A stretch of DNA of 64,000 nucleotides, taken from positions 276,900 to 340,899 of the forward strand of contig JAAGOF010000206.1 of assembly GCA_010645155.1 (NCBI GenBank), in the 5' to 3' direction. The translations under genes were made by a program, and so were the position numbers. This stretch comes from Tigriopus japonicus (taxonomy: Eukaryota; Arthropoda; Copepoda; Harpacticoida; Harpacticidae). This document shows, piece by piece, positions 11,701 to 22,085 of the stretch. Under the pieces are notes generated by a model. It was not told the DNA's origin and did no database searches. It saw only the letters and a program-made list of their open reading frames with translations. Positions within the stretch are counted from its first letter, which is position 1; each line of letters starts with the position of its first letter.

Positions 11701-14700
11701 CTTTTTGGGGGTTAAGGACATATATTGAAAAGATAACAAGTGGTGCGTAAAGCTAGAGCACTATAATTACAACAGTACGAGCATGAGATGGGCTGGTCCC
11801 TTTGAGAAATAAGTCAAACTAAAGACAATGGATGTTGATTCCAAGAACATGCGCAAAACTTGCAAGTGTTATGATGCAATTGAAAATACATTTTAAATTA
11901 ATTGCGGAACTTTGTGGTCTCGAATCGTGCACAGGCATTCTCTTTAATAAGACCAAGCAATCGATTGGTGGTACTCTTCTAATCAATGTGCTCTTCGAAA
12001 AGCTTGAAAAAACATGCTTTCTTTCTTAAGACATGTGCTCGTCATGTATAATGAATAACTGAATGACATGCGTTAACGTTCCCGTTTTAGCTTGTCTATA
12101 GTGGATTGCCTCCTTATCGTCGATATGATTGTGGAAAAATCTGTTATTGGGGTATTTTTGGGCGAGGAACCCCTTTGGTACAAATTGACGTTCCCTTACT
12201 TTTGGTATCCCTTTAAAGGGATGATTTTGAGTGCTACCATCTTCATGTTGGTGGCTGTTTCTACCGAGAGACATCGAGCTGTTTGTCATCCCATGGCCAA
12301 ACGCCAGGTACGTGGTAAAGCACTATTTTACTAGATTTGTCAACCATGAACCCTAAAGACTATCTATGAATGGGTGGCTTTGTTTCAATTTTGTGCTTCT
12401 TGGCCTTTCTGAAAATTGCCGCTTTCAGAACGTAAAATAGGCGAATTCAAGCTTGACGAATGTCAAATTTGAAAGAGCACTTTGCTTACTTTCCTGAAGA
12501 CGCTAGCTAGAATCTTTTTATAAGACCATATCGCGTGGAATCAATTTTCAGAAAGAAAGTTCTTTACCAAACTTATTTTCAATTTGTTTCGTTTCCCTCA
12601 AGTTTGAACGCTCCAAATCTCAAAGGATCAAAATGAACCTTCTTTGCTACAAATCCATTTTTGGATTTTTGTTTCAGCCTCCATACAAGTTCATCGTTTT
12701 TGTGGTTGTGGCATCTGTGACTCTTGACATCCCAAGGTTTTTCCACTTCAAATTGGAGGAAGATCAAAAGGATTACTGGACCACGGATCTTCACGAAAAC
12801 CCTTCATACATACAATTCATTTCTTACTGGGATGAGCTCACGGTCACAGGATTTGCTCCTCTAATTGCTCTCATGTACTTCAACATCAAGATATATCTCA
12901 AAGTAAGACTTGGACCATTGAAGGTTCACCCAAAGGTGAAGTACCAAAACTGAGGGTATTTTCTTCTTTTCATCAAAGTTGTGAAAGCATGAATCCATTG
13001 TAAACAACAAAGTTCGGAGTCTAGGTCATTCTTTGAGAAAATGAAAGCCGTTAGGTTTGACGATAAGTTCTCGTTGTTGGCCTATAATGAAAATCTCTCT
13101 AATATTATGTTTCGACCAAAAAAGCAAGAACACCATTTTTCCAAAGATCCTGGAGTTTAAAATAGTCCATAATAAGTAGGGAAACTGCACCTTTTGCGAG
13201 AGTACAAATATAATCAAACATCCATAAGTTAAATGGATTGATTGTTCTCTTGTTTTGCCAATACAATATCTTTTCGAAGTCCTCATGTAAGGCCAAGAAA
13301 ATTAGCCTTGTATCTCTTGCTTAAGGCACAATTGTTTTTGTGACATGTTGTATAACACCATCTACATGTAGCAAAAGTATTCGTAACCTCGAAAATTTTA
13401 TTGATTTTTAAATGATACTCGATTTTTGAAAAATACATTTAAGAACCATTTTGCTCCTTAGTTATTCTTTTATCATTTAAAAGCTATGATACTTTTCTTT
13501 TTAAAAATTTACAAGATTTTGGTTAAATAACTGCTCAGAACATGTTTTAGACCAAGAGCAAAAGTATTCGTAACATTTTGTCAATAGTTTATTGAATGCC
13601 CTTTTTGCTGAATAACACTTAAGAGACGTTTTTTATAATCATTTACAAGATTTTTACATACATCTGAAGGAATGTTAGCCCATTCTTCATAACAGATTTG
13701 CTCCAGTTCGTCAATTGTCTTTGGACGTCTTGCACGGATACGGACTTTTAATTCTCTCCAAAGGTTTTCAATTGGATTAAGGTCCGGATTCATGGAGGGC
13801 CAGTCCAAGACCTTAATCCGATTGTCCTTCAACCATTTCTTGACCAAAATGCTGTTGTGCTTAGGGTCGTTGTCGTGCTGGAAGACGAACTGTCGACCAA
13901 GCCGAAGTTTCCGCGCTGAACTCTGGAGATTCTCAGCCAAGATATCCCGATAGTCTTCTTTTTTCATTGTCCCATGAATTCTCACGAGGTTACCGGTGCC
14001 TTTGGCGGAAAAGGAGCCCCATAACATGATCGATCCTCCACCGTGCTTGACCGTAGGGATGGTGTTTGTTGGATGAAACGCTTCTCCTTTACGTCGCCAA
14101 ATCCTTTGAACATCGTTGTGACCAAAAAGCTCAACCTTTGTCTCATCTGACCAAAGAATCCTAGACCAAAAGTCACTGGTCTTGTCAAGGTACTTCTTAG
14201 CAAATTCCAAGCTAGCCTTCAAGTGTCTATCCTTGAGCAAGGGAGTCTTCCCTGGGCGACAAGACTTCAATCCTGCTTTGTGAAGAGAGCGAGCAATAGT
14301 AAACCTCGAGATGGACAATCCATTTTCACTGAGACTGTTCCGGATGTCCTTGACCGTTGTTCGAGGATTATTTGTGACCTCTCTGACAATCTTCCTCTCA
14401 AGTCTGGCTGACAGTTTCCTTGGACGACCGGATCTTGGGAGGTTCTCAACCGTTCCGTTCTTTTGTGCCTTCTTCACGACGTACTGAATCGTTGAAATCG
14501 GGATGTCCAGAAGCTTCGAAATGGCTCTGTAGCCCTTGCCTCCATGATGAAGACTTACTATCTTCAACTTCAAGTCCTTGTCGAGCTCCTTGACCTTGGT
14601 CATGATTGGCTGACTGTGAAGCAATTGTTCAATTCCGTAAAATTTATAAATTCCAAGAAAGATCTAGAAAATCTTGGAAAAAAGGAGACTAAATGACTTT

Positions 14701-17700
14701 TCTCCGGCTTTCCAGAATGTTCTACATCTTTCGATCATTTTTTTCTGATGAAAAATCTGTTTATAAACCTATTTTGTTAACTTTTTTGCGCGTTACGAAT
14801 ACTTTTGCACTATCTAAAATTTTATTTTTGATAATTAAAAGTTAGTTTCAGACATTTTTATAAAACAATTGCGGGAAACTGGTATTATTCTTAATCGGAA
14901 AAAAATATTACATTCTTACAAACTTCTTAGCATAGTATTTAATTGGATATAAAGGATTTTCTGGTTTTCTCGTCACGTTACAAATACTTTTGCTCCTGAC
15001 TGTATGTAGTTCAACATGACCCATAATGTACTCCAATCTTCATCTGGTCAACTAGGATAACATATTTCCGAATGACCTTGCTCATTTTCTAAACCAAGAA
15101 CAGGAATAAACCTTAGGTATTCTTTCAACTTCTTACTCTTGGCAACTGTATGTTATATCTTCCTACAAGTTGTGCTCCAATTACAGATCCGGGCATCTGC
15201 CAACTTACAATACCGATTCGTCGGCGGATTGACAAGGAACACCCTCAAATCGTCAGGCCCTAATAGGGATTCATTGGCAGTGTCGGGCATTGGAACCCCT
15301 GAGGTAGGTCCGATGAAATTGCCATGATGGCCGTATTGGATTGGGAAAGCAATATGGACACGAGTACATGTATCATTGGTCCATTTCTAGGGCCTCGAAA
15401 CAGACATATCAGACGTCCGATCCTGTCGGAGTGAGACTTTGAAAACTAACATATCTTTGGATAAAAACCGACCCAATTCATCGTTGAAGAGCACAGTGAA
15501 AAAGCAATGGTATGTACGGGATAAGTAAAGAATGAAGCCAAGAAGGAAACACCTGTCCAAGATGTGACTTATTATGTGCCTTAAATTTGGGCTAAGCCCC
15601 CTTTTCGGCCATAACTGAAAGACAAACATATACAGTATGGAAGATAAATATGAAAACCAGTAATTTTTTATTATTAAACAACTATGGTAGAGTGAAAATC
15701 TTTGATTTTTTCACATGGACTCCATAAGCAATTAGTACAACTATTTTATTACAATCACCGTCAAAATGGCCACCTTTGTTGAGAATTACCTGATCAGACC
15801 TGAAAAAAAATATTGTCATTCACAATCTTAATAATGATATTGCTTATGAATAGTTTTTTAATTGAGTCTTTTCCATCAATGACCACCATTCACTGTTTTC
15901 CTTTTCAAAGTCCCAGCAAGGACCTTTGGCCCTTTAGTAAGCCTCTTCAAAGAAGTCACTGGTTCTTTTTTTTCAGGTCCGCGAAGTCGATATCGTTCAG
16001 ACTTCCGATAGGTCGAAGAGCGCTTCAAGCGGAAGCCACGAGCGGAAACGGATCCAACCAACTCGGAGACAATTCGCCCGATGAAGAAATGAGTGATTGG
16101 CCCACTTCTCTTGAAACTGAGCAACAAGAATTCCTGAAGGCAAACACGCCCAATAGAAGGGTTGCAATTCCAAGCAAGAGACTCCCTTTTCGGGTACGTT
16201 AAGAAAAGTTCAACGTTAAATGAATGGAGAATGTCAGTCGATGAGACTGCTCAGTATTCAGAAGATGAAGCAAGTTCGAAAGCCATGAATGCCATCTGAT
16301 ATTCTGAAATGTGAAGGCCTCGATATTTCAAACAGACTGATTGAAAATGGAGAAGCCTTTCGGCAATCTTTGTCTGTTCAAAGTAGAGAAAAGATAAAAT
16401 TTGGACGTCTCAAATATCATAGATACGAGTCAAGGGGGGAGATGTTGTTTGCAAAGGCAAAATCTATTATGATTCATCATAATAATTTTTAGCTTTTTAG
16501 AGGCTTATAATGATCACTAGGGACAGGCAAAAAGTGCAAATCAAAAGAAGCTTTTGGTTACCAAAAGTTGCACAAAAATCAGCCCAAAATCGTAAAATAA
16601 TATGCAGAAAAAGGTCAAAAGCGCAATTAAAACCAAAAAAGCGCAAATAAAATTTAAGAAATTCGCAAAAAAATGAAATTTCTGAAACAAAAAGCTTCAA
16701 ATACTTTCTCGTCATCTGCTTGTTATTTTTCAATCTTGAAGAGCAAAATTTAGATATTGAAGTAGTAGTAATCACTACTATGCAAGCCTACGCTGGGAGC
16801 CGTAAAATCAGATTTAGTTTTCAAATTTGAAAAACATCTAAAAGTAAACATTTTCAAAGAAGAAATAGCAAACTCTCAACAATTTGTTCATTTAAGGTCG
16901 AATTCGTAAAAAATCGTGCAAATAAAGGCGAAAAGTGCAAAAAGGTTGTTACCAGAAATCTTCTTGCACTTTTTGCCCGTCCTTAATGATCACACATGGA
17001 GAGGCTGATGACGGCTTGAAAATCTTGTTCAGAAGTCCTATGTAGGAAAATTTAAGATTCTTAATTGATATTGAATTGAATGTTTGTAGAGTTTTGAGAC
17101 GCTCGATTCATAAAAAATCTTTGCAGTACTCCAATCTTCATCTCTCTAGTTTCTAGACATTGGTGTGTTTGACTTCTTTTGAAACCGAATGTTTTCCATA
17201 GCTGGAGCCCCTTGGGAGCAAATGAGTAAAATAACTAGCGTCTAAATTGAACTTGGAAAGGAAGTTTGCTGGGATTGAGTAGGTTTTTCCGCGAGTGGAA
17301 GGGATCTTCCTATAATTGAAAATAATTTCAATTGAGATACTTAAAAGAAGATTAAATTCGTCACGAGATGGAGGCAAAATTCAATGTCGCGAAACAAATT
17401 GATATTTTTTGGAGTTTTGAAGGTTATGTCATGAGCTCAAAATAGTATGAAATAGAGATTTTTGGAAAACATATTTCATGATCATATAGAGTATACTTTT
17501 TAGCGTGTTCTACGAAAATTGCAAAGATATTTGTCCAAGGGATATATTTTCAGATCTACATTTTCTTGAAGACCATGTTCGAAGAAGACTAAAATCGAAA
17601 TATCGACTGCATTTTACAAAATACCTAAGTATTATCCAACTGTGAATGTCTTTGACATTGTAAAAGGTAGATTATCAAAAACTTTAGCTTAAATGTTACT

Positions 17701-20700
17701 TTATACTATTTTGCCTTATTTTGACATTCAAAACTCAAAAAAAAAAACTTATTGTTTCGCTATATTGAAAAGCTGTGTAAAATCTTTGGGAAATGTTTAT
17801 ATTACAAGCGTTTTTCGTTTTTTATTGGGTCAAAAATAGACCATTCCAAGTCAATGCTGAGGAACATATTTTCGTTTTATTTCAATTAAATATATTTTTA
17901 AATATCACTTTCAATATTTTTTTAGGAATATAAGTTTTCCCTGGAGCTAATACAACAAAAAAATAAAAATAATGTTTTTGTGGGTTCATTTGATAGTGGT
18001 TCCAAAAATTGCTAAAATTGTTTTAGTTCTTCGATCTAAACTTAAAAAGTCATATGCAACACGTGCTTGACTAATGGGTTATTAAGACCAAACCACAGAG
18101 CGCACGCAAACTTTTTTCAAAAATGAAATTCCAAGGCTTTTCGATTAGACAAAGGGGTAGGATGACGAGTTCTTTTAACAGTTTGCACTGCCTTTAAGTT
18201 TGCTATGGCCCATTTCAAGGGAAATCGGCAATTCTTGTAAAGCATTAGGTAATTACAAGTAACAATAAGAAACCAGAGCAAAGATTGGAAAAATATTTTT
18301 TTGTGTCCGACGTAACCTATTTTCAATTCTTTTCCATTGTTTCAGTCCACCAATGCTTCGGGTGATTGGGCAGAGATGAGACGAAGACGGGAAAAGTCCA
18401 CCATAATCCTGGTGACGATCGTTCTGTTGTTTTGTTGTTGCCACAGCTACCGATTGGCCTTGAAGGTTTACGAGTTTCTCAATCCCAACCGACACGTTAT
18501 GACGAGTTTCAATCATTGCTTCCAATTGGGAAAGTAAGTTCAAGTTTATGTGTTTAGCTTAAAGAAACTAAAACAATAAGGAAAACAAATTCTAAAAACG
18601 AAACCATCTTTGACAAGGAATAAATAAATGATTTGCAGAAAATAGCTTTCTCCCGAACGCAAATATTCTGAATGAATTTTGGGAAACCTAGGCACTAACG
18701 GAGATGCGTTTTTTGGAAACAAATGGGAGAATGCAAAGACAAACTAACTGAGTTCGATTATTTGGTGATGATTAGAGAAAAGTAGGGCCCGGAAAAATGT
18801 TTGCAAAAAAGTGACAAAATATCCAATAAACATTTTCTTCAAAAGCCTAAAGTATTTGGAAAAAAGCCGGATATTAAAGAAATTTTTTTTTGGACAAAGC
18901 CATCATTTGGTATTTTTGTCTGTGTGCACCGATTTTACGAAATTTTTTTTTTCGTGAATTTGATACATTTGGCCGTTTTTGGAGGCAAACTTGACTAATA
19001 ATTGATATAGCAATACAATTTTCAATTTGCCTCAATTGATGGCGCAATTATTTTCGTATATGACAGTAGTTTTGGTTGTGAGTTTTTTTTTTTTTACTGC
19101 AAGTGCCATTTTGTTGAGATTTTTGTGTTTTTGGTTCATTTTGGGTAAGCTCTATTGAGCATTGTTCATTCATTTATTTTCCCCAATTTTGTTGCCAGAT
19201 TTTTTTTTTTGACTAGAATATTTGCGAAATTATTATTTTTCCTTGAATCAGCCAAAATATTTATAAATTCGAGGCAAAACGGAGAAATATTTTTAAAATA
19301 TTTTTTTTTTTTTTTTAAATATTCCCGGGCCCTAGAGTTAAGCAAAAATGCAAATGCACTTTTTCCTACGTTTGGTATTTATTTGCAAGAAGTTTTTTTC
19401 CCTTTTTTTAGTATTTTTTGCTTAAGCATGATTATCATAGTACTCGTCCGTTTTTAGCATCCTCTAGGAAAATTCCCGCGGCACTATTAAAGACTCCTAT
19501 TTGACATTTCCAAGGATGATGCCGGCACTATTTGAACATTTTGGAAATGGAATTCCAAAACTAACATTACGAGAAATAGAAGATATCCCGAAAAGGGTGA
19601 CAATCTGCATACTTTGTTGCACTTTCAACCAGTTTCAGACACTTTTAGTTACACTTTATGCTATATTAATGCCGGTTTTGCTTGTCTCTGGTAATGAGCC
19701 ATTGTATTTCCTCTTAACCCTTTAGTTACAATGACATGAAAGAGTCGTTTTTATCTCATTTTTATCAAAAGTACTTTTTGAAATATAAATAATAGATATG
19801 AATCTTTAAATATAAGATTCTGATGTCTTTTAGGTATTCAAATATAATGTTCCCGCTCTGGGAACGTTAGGACCTTCCAGTACCAAAATGGTTAGACTCA
19901 TAACAATAGACTCATCAGAATAGGCATTTTAAACCATAAACTCTAGATTTTTCGAAAAAATTTGCTTCAAAGTGGTGAAATTCTTAGTAAAGCCTACGCA
20001 AGCTCCAAATTTCGCTCTGCTCATATTTTTGTTTTCCATCAAAACTGTCTTTTCTATTGTTATAATTAAAGACTATTTTGGCCTGGTTTTGCCCATATTT
20101 GACGTTTAACGATCTCTTTTTTGCGACAATGTTTTGCACTGAGGCTAAAACACCCTTGGAGAGGCTTAATTTAGGCATGTTTTGAAAATGACAGCAATTA
20201 CCTAAGAAAATTGTAAGATCCTAGTTCTAAACGTCAACATCCTTTGTCAGTAATTTTTGGTAACTAAAGGTCCTAACGTGCATCGCCTTTATTTGATTGT
20301 GGATCCGGCATCAATGAACATAGAAATATAGCTCATTGTTATAACCAAATTTTACACTCTTGTCTGTCAGTTGTAAAAATGTTGTTCACGAATGTCTTCA
20401 AATCTAAACAATATAAACGCTTAAAGTTTATGAGCCAAAAGTTTGAAAATTTGTTACTTTAAGGCTTTAAATTTCAAACGATGGTTTTCGTTTGGGATTT
20501 ATCGTATTTTCTTCCATCCATATTACTTGACTACTAAGTTTTTATATTTGATGCCTTGGCATAAAAGTAAACCTTGCTTGACATTTTTTTATACTTTTTG
20601 ATACCACTTGTTTTTTAATCCAAAAAGATTTTTGGGTTTGACATCTTCGTTTGTACAAACAATATGTCAATTGTCCTTTTTGCCTTATGTTTCTTCTTCT

Positions 20701-22085
20701 TGCTTCCAGAATTTTATTGGTTATGCTCAAATGAGTGGTCCAGAAATTTAAATAGATATTATGAAAGGGATTGAAGCAAAAAGTATAAAAAGAAAAAGTG
20801 GAAAAATCCGCCTGGGCTTGATTTAACAACTCTTAACAAAACTATTGAGGCTGCTATTCAAATATGGGCCTCATGGTGACTTTTTGTCAGCCTCAATATT
20901 TTTAATTCTAATTCTAATCCCTCATGTTTAAAAGGACAAGTTTCAACTTTGACGTTTGATTGGTTTAAAAATTCAAGCACCTTATTTCGTCCTTCAGACG
21001 CTTGATCATTTACGTTAAAGCTTATTAGATTAAGGTGGAAAGCAAATGAGAACCCTCCCGGTTGAAAAGTTCGCCCATTTTTCCGGGGTGCTTTGGAAAT
21101 TTGGACCTTTTGCTCTAACCCAAAGGCAACAATTGTTTAGGATCACGAGTCTCCATCATGTACTCTTAATTCACTGATTTCAGTTCCCAAGGTCAAAAGT
21201 GCACAGAGTAAACATAACGAGCATAGACGAGCCCCATAATCAAGGCTCACAAGCGTCTCCGAAATGGGTTTAGACATTCTATTCAAACGACTGCACTCTC
21301 ATTTCTCTTTTTTCTCTTTCTTGGGTTGTTCCCCTGATGACAACTTATTGAAAAAGAAGTATCTACAACACATCTGCAGACCAGCTTGTTAAAGATATAT
21401 TTACAAAATATCTTCGTTAGCGGATTCTTATCATTTTTTAAATATCTAATTATTGGTGTCCAAGTTTTGAAGAAATCTTCTTCTGCCTCTTCCTTCTAAA
21501 AACAGATTTCCTTTTCAGTTAGTGAATAAGGGTTTTATAAAAGAATTTAAAGGAAAATAATTGTTTATCAAAAGACAAAAGTGTCCTATCTACATTTTAA
21601 TTTTTAAACCACAAAGATTATTAGATGATATTCATTTGATTTATGATCTATAAGAGTCATTAAAGTGCCTTGTCTCATAAGAGGTTGTGTCATTTTCGGC
21701 CCTGTCCAATCCACCCATTTCATGAGTCCTCATTGATGCCATCATTCTGCATCAGGCACTTTTAAGTTGCCTCAAGTAGAACATCCCACACGCTTCAAAC
21801 TGGAATTACCAATGACTGAACGAGAGAATCATTCCATTAGAAGGGATGTCAATCAAATTTTGAGGTTGTCTTGGATTGGATTGCGTCGCAGAATATCCAA
21901 AGTTCAACGTGAACTCTAATTCTAATGTCTCCTGTTTCAGACATCATGTTCCGGTGGCTTCATATGTTCTTCATAATATTCATTATCTGTTTCTGGTGGC
22001 CAATTCGTCCGTCAACTTTGTGGTTTATTGTTGCGTGGGTCAAGAGTTCAAATCTCGAATGCTGAAGATCTTGAGGATGAAATAG
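2349..22085 (+). CDS. FMRFamide-receptor-like class A GPCR, nine coding exons
   Basis: Seven-transmembrane receptor, probably for a neuropeptide, acting at the plasma membrane through G proteins. Coding exons are 2349-2785, 8701-8982, 12091-12307, 12678-12902, 15187-15303, 15391-15509, 15977-16193, 18346-18533 and 21941-22085. Every junction has GT-AG ends and compatible phase, giving 1947 nt and 648 residues. The order is: basic N-terminus, hydrophobic segment at 45-69, glycosylated stretch, TM1 about 201-225, TM2 243-262, TM3 283-298 followed by TER-H-RAVCHP (a DRY equivalent), TM4 316-330, TM5 365-384, a third intracellular loop of about 165 residues, TM6 556-575, and TM7 with NSSVNFVVY at 622-630. 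The YPF-K-G, IPRFF and YRFVG blocks and the NSSxNF form of NPxxY suggested the FMRFamide-receptor-like group from memory; the ligand is not known. Introns carry many mobile elements. Confidence 0.85.
2786..6002. other. First half of GPCR intron 1, nothing recognised
   Basis: AT-rich intronic sequence. The frame at 4823-5134 has a composition like its surroundings and no motif, so I do not call it. Confidence 0.4.
6003..6828 (+). mobile_element. hAT-like TAGGGACGGGC family, end-truncated copy
   Basis: Matches the interior of the element at 40803-42066 in the same orientation. It runs from a GCACTTTTCACCTTTATTTG block through CAAATTGT and GCATGCAACCAACAAAT blocks to the GCACTTTTGGG...GCAACTTTTGG end block. 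The outer TAGGGACGGGC terminus is not seen. It contains a fold-back element at 6442-6646. Confidence 0.65.
6442..6646. mobile_element. CACGGTG fold-back element nested in a hAT copy
   Basis: Starts CACGGTGC and ends GCGCCGTG, flanked by AGTA and GGTA. It is a shorter relative of 35497-36060 and 41306-41828 and sits at the same point of its host element as the latter. Confidence 0.6.
6829..8210. other. GPCR intron 1, nothing recognised
   Basis: Contains an open frame of 120 codons at 7326-7688. It has a possible internal donor (CCC|GTAAGT), but its phase does not fit exons 1 or 2 and it has no known motif. Confidence 0.35.
8211..8660. mobile_element. Fold-back element F1, full copy
   Basis: The two ends are reverse complements: CAAGAAGCACTG...GGAGTGGGAGGCTAG on the left and CTAGCCTCCCACTCC...GTGCTTCTTG on the right. 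The inverted similarity continues inward (TTCTGCAAATGAGACCT against AGGTCTCATTTGCAGAA). Flanks are CCTTACC and CCTCACC, an imperfect 7-bp duplication. It ends 40 bp before exon 2. Full and partial relatives lie at 59114-59570 and 51630-51805. Confidence 0.85.
8701..8982 (+). CDS. GPCR exon 2: end of N-terminal domain and TM1
   Basis: Follows a CTAGTCTTTTTCAG acceptor. Contains a Cys-bearing extracellular stretch with sequon NYT, then TM1 (W-L-E-G-I-G-ILCVGIFGLFANILTCIIL). It ends in phase 2 before GTGGGT; the split codon becomes Ser with exon 3. Confidence 0.85.
9291..9443. repeat. Palindromic MITE-like inverted repeat
   Basis: Arms of about 70 bp. AGACCACGGAAAATAATTT and GTGGAGCAGAAATCCCAG on the left are mirrored by CTGGGATTTCTGCTCCAC and AATTATTTTCCCTGGTCT on the right, around a GTCAGCTGA...TCAGCTGAC centre. 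Lies in GPCR intron 2. Superfamily not assigned. Confidence 0.8.
9444..11179. other. GPCR intron 2, nothing firmly recognised
   Basis: A possible hAT terminus (TAGTGACGGACCG) lies near 10027, but its partner end and target duplication are not convincing. Confidence 0.35.
11180..11547. mobile_element. Mariner-type MITE
   Basis: Starts CAGGGTAGTCCATGATTAAC and ends in a diverged mirror image finishing ACCCTG, followed by TA. The left flank is TG, probably a mutated TA. It is 368 bp long with no coding frame, within GPCR intron 2. Confidence 0.55.
12091..12307 (+). CDS. GPCR exon 3: TM2, TM3 and DRY-equivalent
   Basis: Acceptor CCCGTTTTAG, donor CAG|GTACGT. Gives LSIVDCLLIVD (TM2 with its Asp), FWYPFKGMILSATIF (TM3) and STERHRAVCHPM (end of TM3 into the second intracellular loop). 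No Cys is seen at the start of TM3. Confidence 0.9.
12678..12902 (+). CDS. GPCR exon 4: TM4, second extracellular loop, TM5
   Basis: Acceptor TTTGTTTCAG, donor AAA|GTAAGA, phase 0 at both ends. TM4 ends in the IPRFF block typical of the group. The extracellular loop is charged and has no Cys. TM5 ends in YFNIKIYLK. Confidence 0.9.
13365..15002 (-). mobile_element. Tc1-like transposon, IR/DR type, apparently intact
   Basis: About 1.64 kb in GPCR intron 4, antisense to the host gene. It is flanked by TA at 13363-13364 and 15003-15004. Each end carries two copies of GCAAAAGTATTYGTAAC: at 13370-13387 and 13557-13574 on the left, and inverted at 14792-14808 and 14977-14994 on the right. This is the IR/DR layout of Sleeping-Beauty-type elements. 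The left tip is about 3 bp shorter than the right (CATGTAGC against CAGTCAGGAGC), which may weaken that end. One uninterrupted transposase gene lies between the ends. Confidence 0.9.
13581..14603 (-). CDS. Tc1-like DD34E transposase
   Basis: Single-exon frame of 340 residues that cuts and reinserts the element around it. I chose the ATG at 14603 (MTKVKELDKD) because family members start there; the open frame runs seven codons further up without an ATG. Paired helix-turn-helix motifs lie in residues 1-110 with a GRPRK hook at 59-63. The catalytic triad is D153 (LWSDETK), D244 (FQHDNDPKH) and E279 (NPIENLW), a spacing of 34 between the last two. A glycine-rich KHGGGSIMLWG box lies at 186-196. 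There is no stop or frameshift, and the length is that of active Tc1 transposases. Whether it is active cannot be told from one copy. Confidence 0.92.
   Translation of the reverse strand: MTKVKELDKDLKLKIVSLHHGGKGYRAISKLLDIPISTIQYVVKKAQKNGTVENLPRSGRPRKLSARLERKIVREVTNNPRTTVKDIRNSLSENGLSISRFTIARSLHKAGLKSCRPGKTPLLKDRHLKASLEFAKKYLDKTSDFWSRILWSDETKVELFGHNDVQRIWRRKGEAFHPTNTIPTVKHGGGSIMLWGSFSAKGTGNLVRIHGTMKKEDYRDILAENLQSSARKLRLGRQFVFQHDNDPKHNSILVKKWLKDNRIKVLDWPSMNPDLNPIENLWRELKVRIRARRPKTIDELEQICYEEWANIPSDVCKNLVNDYKKRLLSVIQQKGHSINY
15187..15303 (+). CDS. GPCR exon 5: start of third intracellular loop
   Basis: 39 codons in phase 0, starting IRASANLQYRFVGG, which follows KIYLK as in related receptors. 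Donor GAG|GTAGGT. Confidence 0.8.
15391..15509 (+). CDS. GPCR exon 6: third intracellular loop, short exon
   Basis: Lies between a CCATTTCTAG acceptor and a TG|GTATGT donor. It has no stop in the required frame, is 119 nt long, enters in phase 0 and leaves in phase 2. Without it exons 5 and 7 are out of frame; with it the whole reading frame closes. The product is Ser/Lys-rich, as expected of a loop. Confidence 0.7.
15977..16193 (+). CDS. GPCR exon 7: third intracellular loop, acidic part
   Basis: Follows a TTTTTTTTCAG acceptor; donor CGG|GTACGT. After completing the split codon it reads 72 codons in phase with exon 8, with an acidic stretch (SPDEEMSDW) and a basic end. Confidence 0.75.
16518..16985 (-). 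mobile_element. hAT-like MITE, TAGGGACGGGC family
   Basis: 468 bp flanked by a perfect 8-bp duplication, ATGATCAC, at 16510-16517 and 16986-16993. Ends are TAGGGACAGGCAAAAAGTGC and its mirror GCACTTTTTGCCCGTCCTTA. The interior is rich in GTGCAAA motifs. Its orientation matches the copy at 46609-47356. Lies in GPCR intron 7. Confidence 0.88.
17550..17900 (+). repeat. Dispersed repeat B, copy 1
   Basis: Its reverse complement resembles 54835-55225. Shared blocks in order are GACCATGTT...GAC-TAAAATCGAAA, TGTCTTTGACATTG, TTGTTTCG, and GGTC-AAAA-TAGACCATTC. Similarity is partial. Lies in GPCR intron 7. Confidence 0.55.
18346..18533 (+). CDS. GPCR exon 8: TM6
   Basis: Acceptor CATTGTTTCAG, donor AAA|GTAAGT. 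A basic MRRRREK run leads into TM6 (STIILVTIVLLFCCCHSYR). The usual CWxP is replaced by FCCCHS. Confidence 0.85.
18783..19334. mobile_element. hAT-like MITE, TAGGGCCCGG family
   Basis: 552 bp with ends TAGGGCCCGGAAAAATGTTT and AAATATTCCCGGGCCCTA. Flanks are GAGAAAAG and GAGTTAAG, an 8-bp duplication with two differences. The inside is AT-rich with long T runs. Lies in GPCR intron 8. Confidence 0.75.
19335..21940. other. Rest of GPCR intron 8, nothing recognised
   Basis: AT-rich intronic sequence. Open frames here (for example 20829-20542, minus) have low-complexity composition and no motif. Confidence 0.4.
21941..22085 (+). CDS. GPCR exon 9: TM7, helix 8, stop
   Basis: Acceptor CCTGTTTCAG. 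TM7 contains LVANSSVNFVVYCCVG, followed by a basic helix-8-like tail and TAG. The first base completes a Lys codon left open by exon 8. Confidence 0.9.

Noticed and set aside
15303..15977. Frameshift or pseudogenisation of the GPCR between exons 5 and 7
   Set aside because: An extra exon at 15391-15509 restores the frame with proper splice sites.
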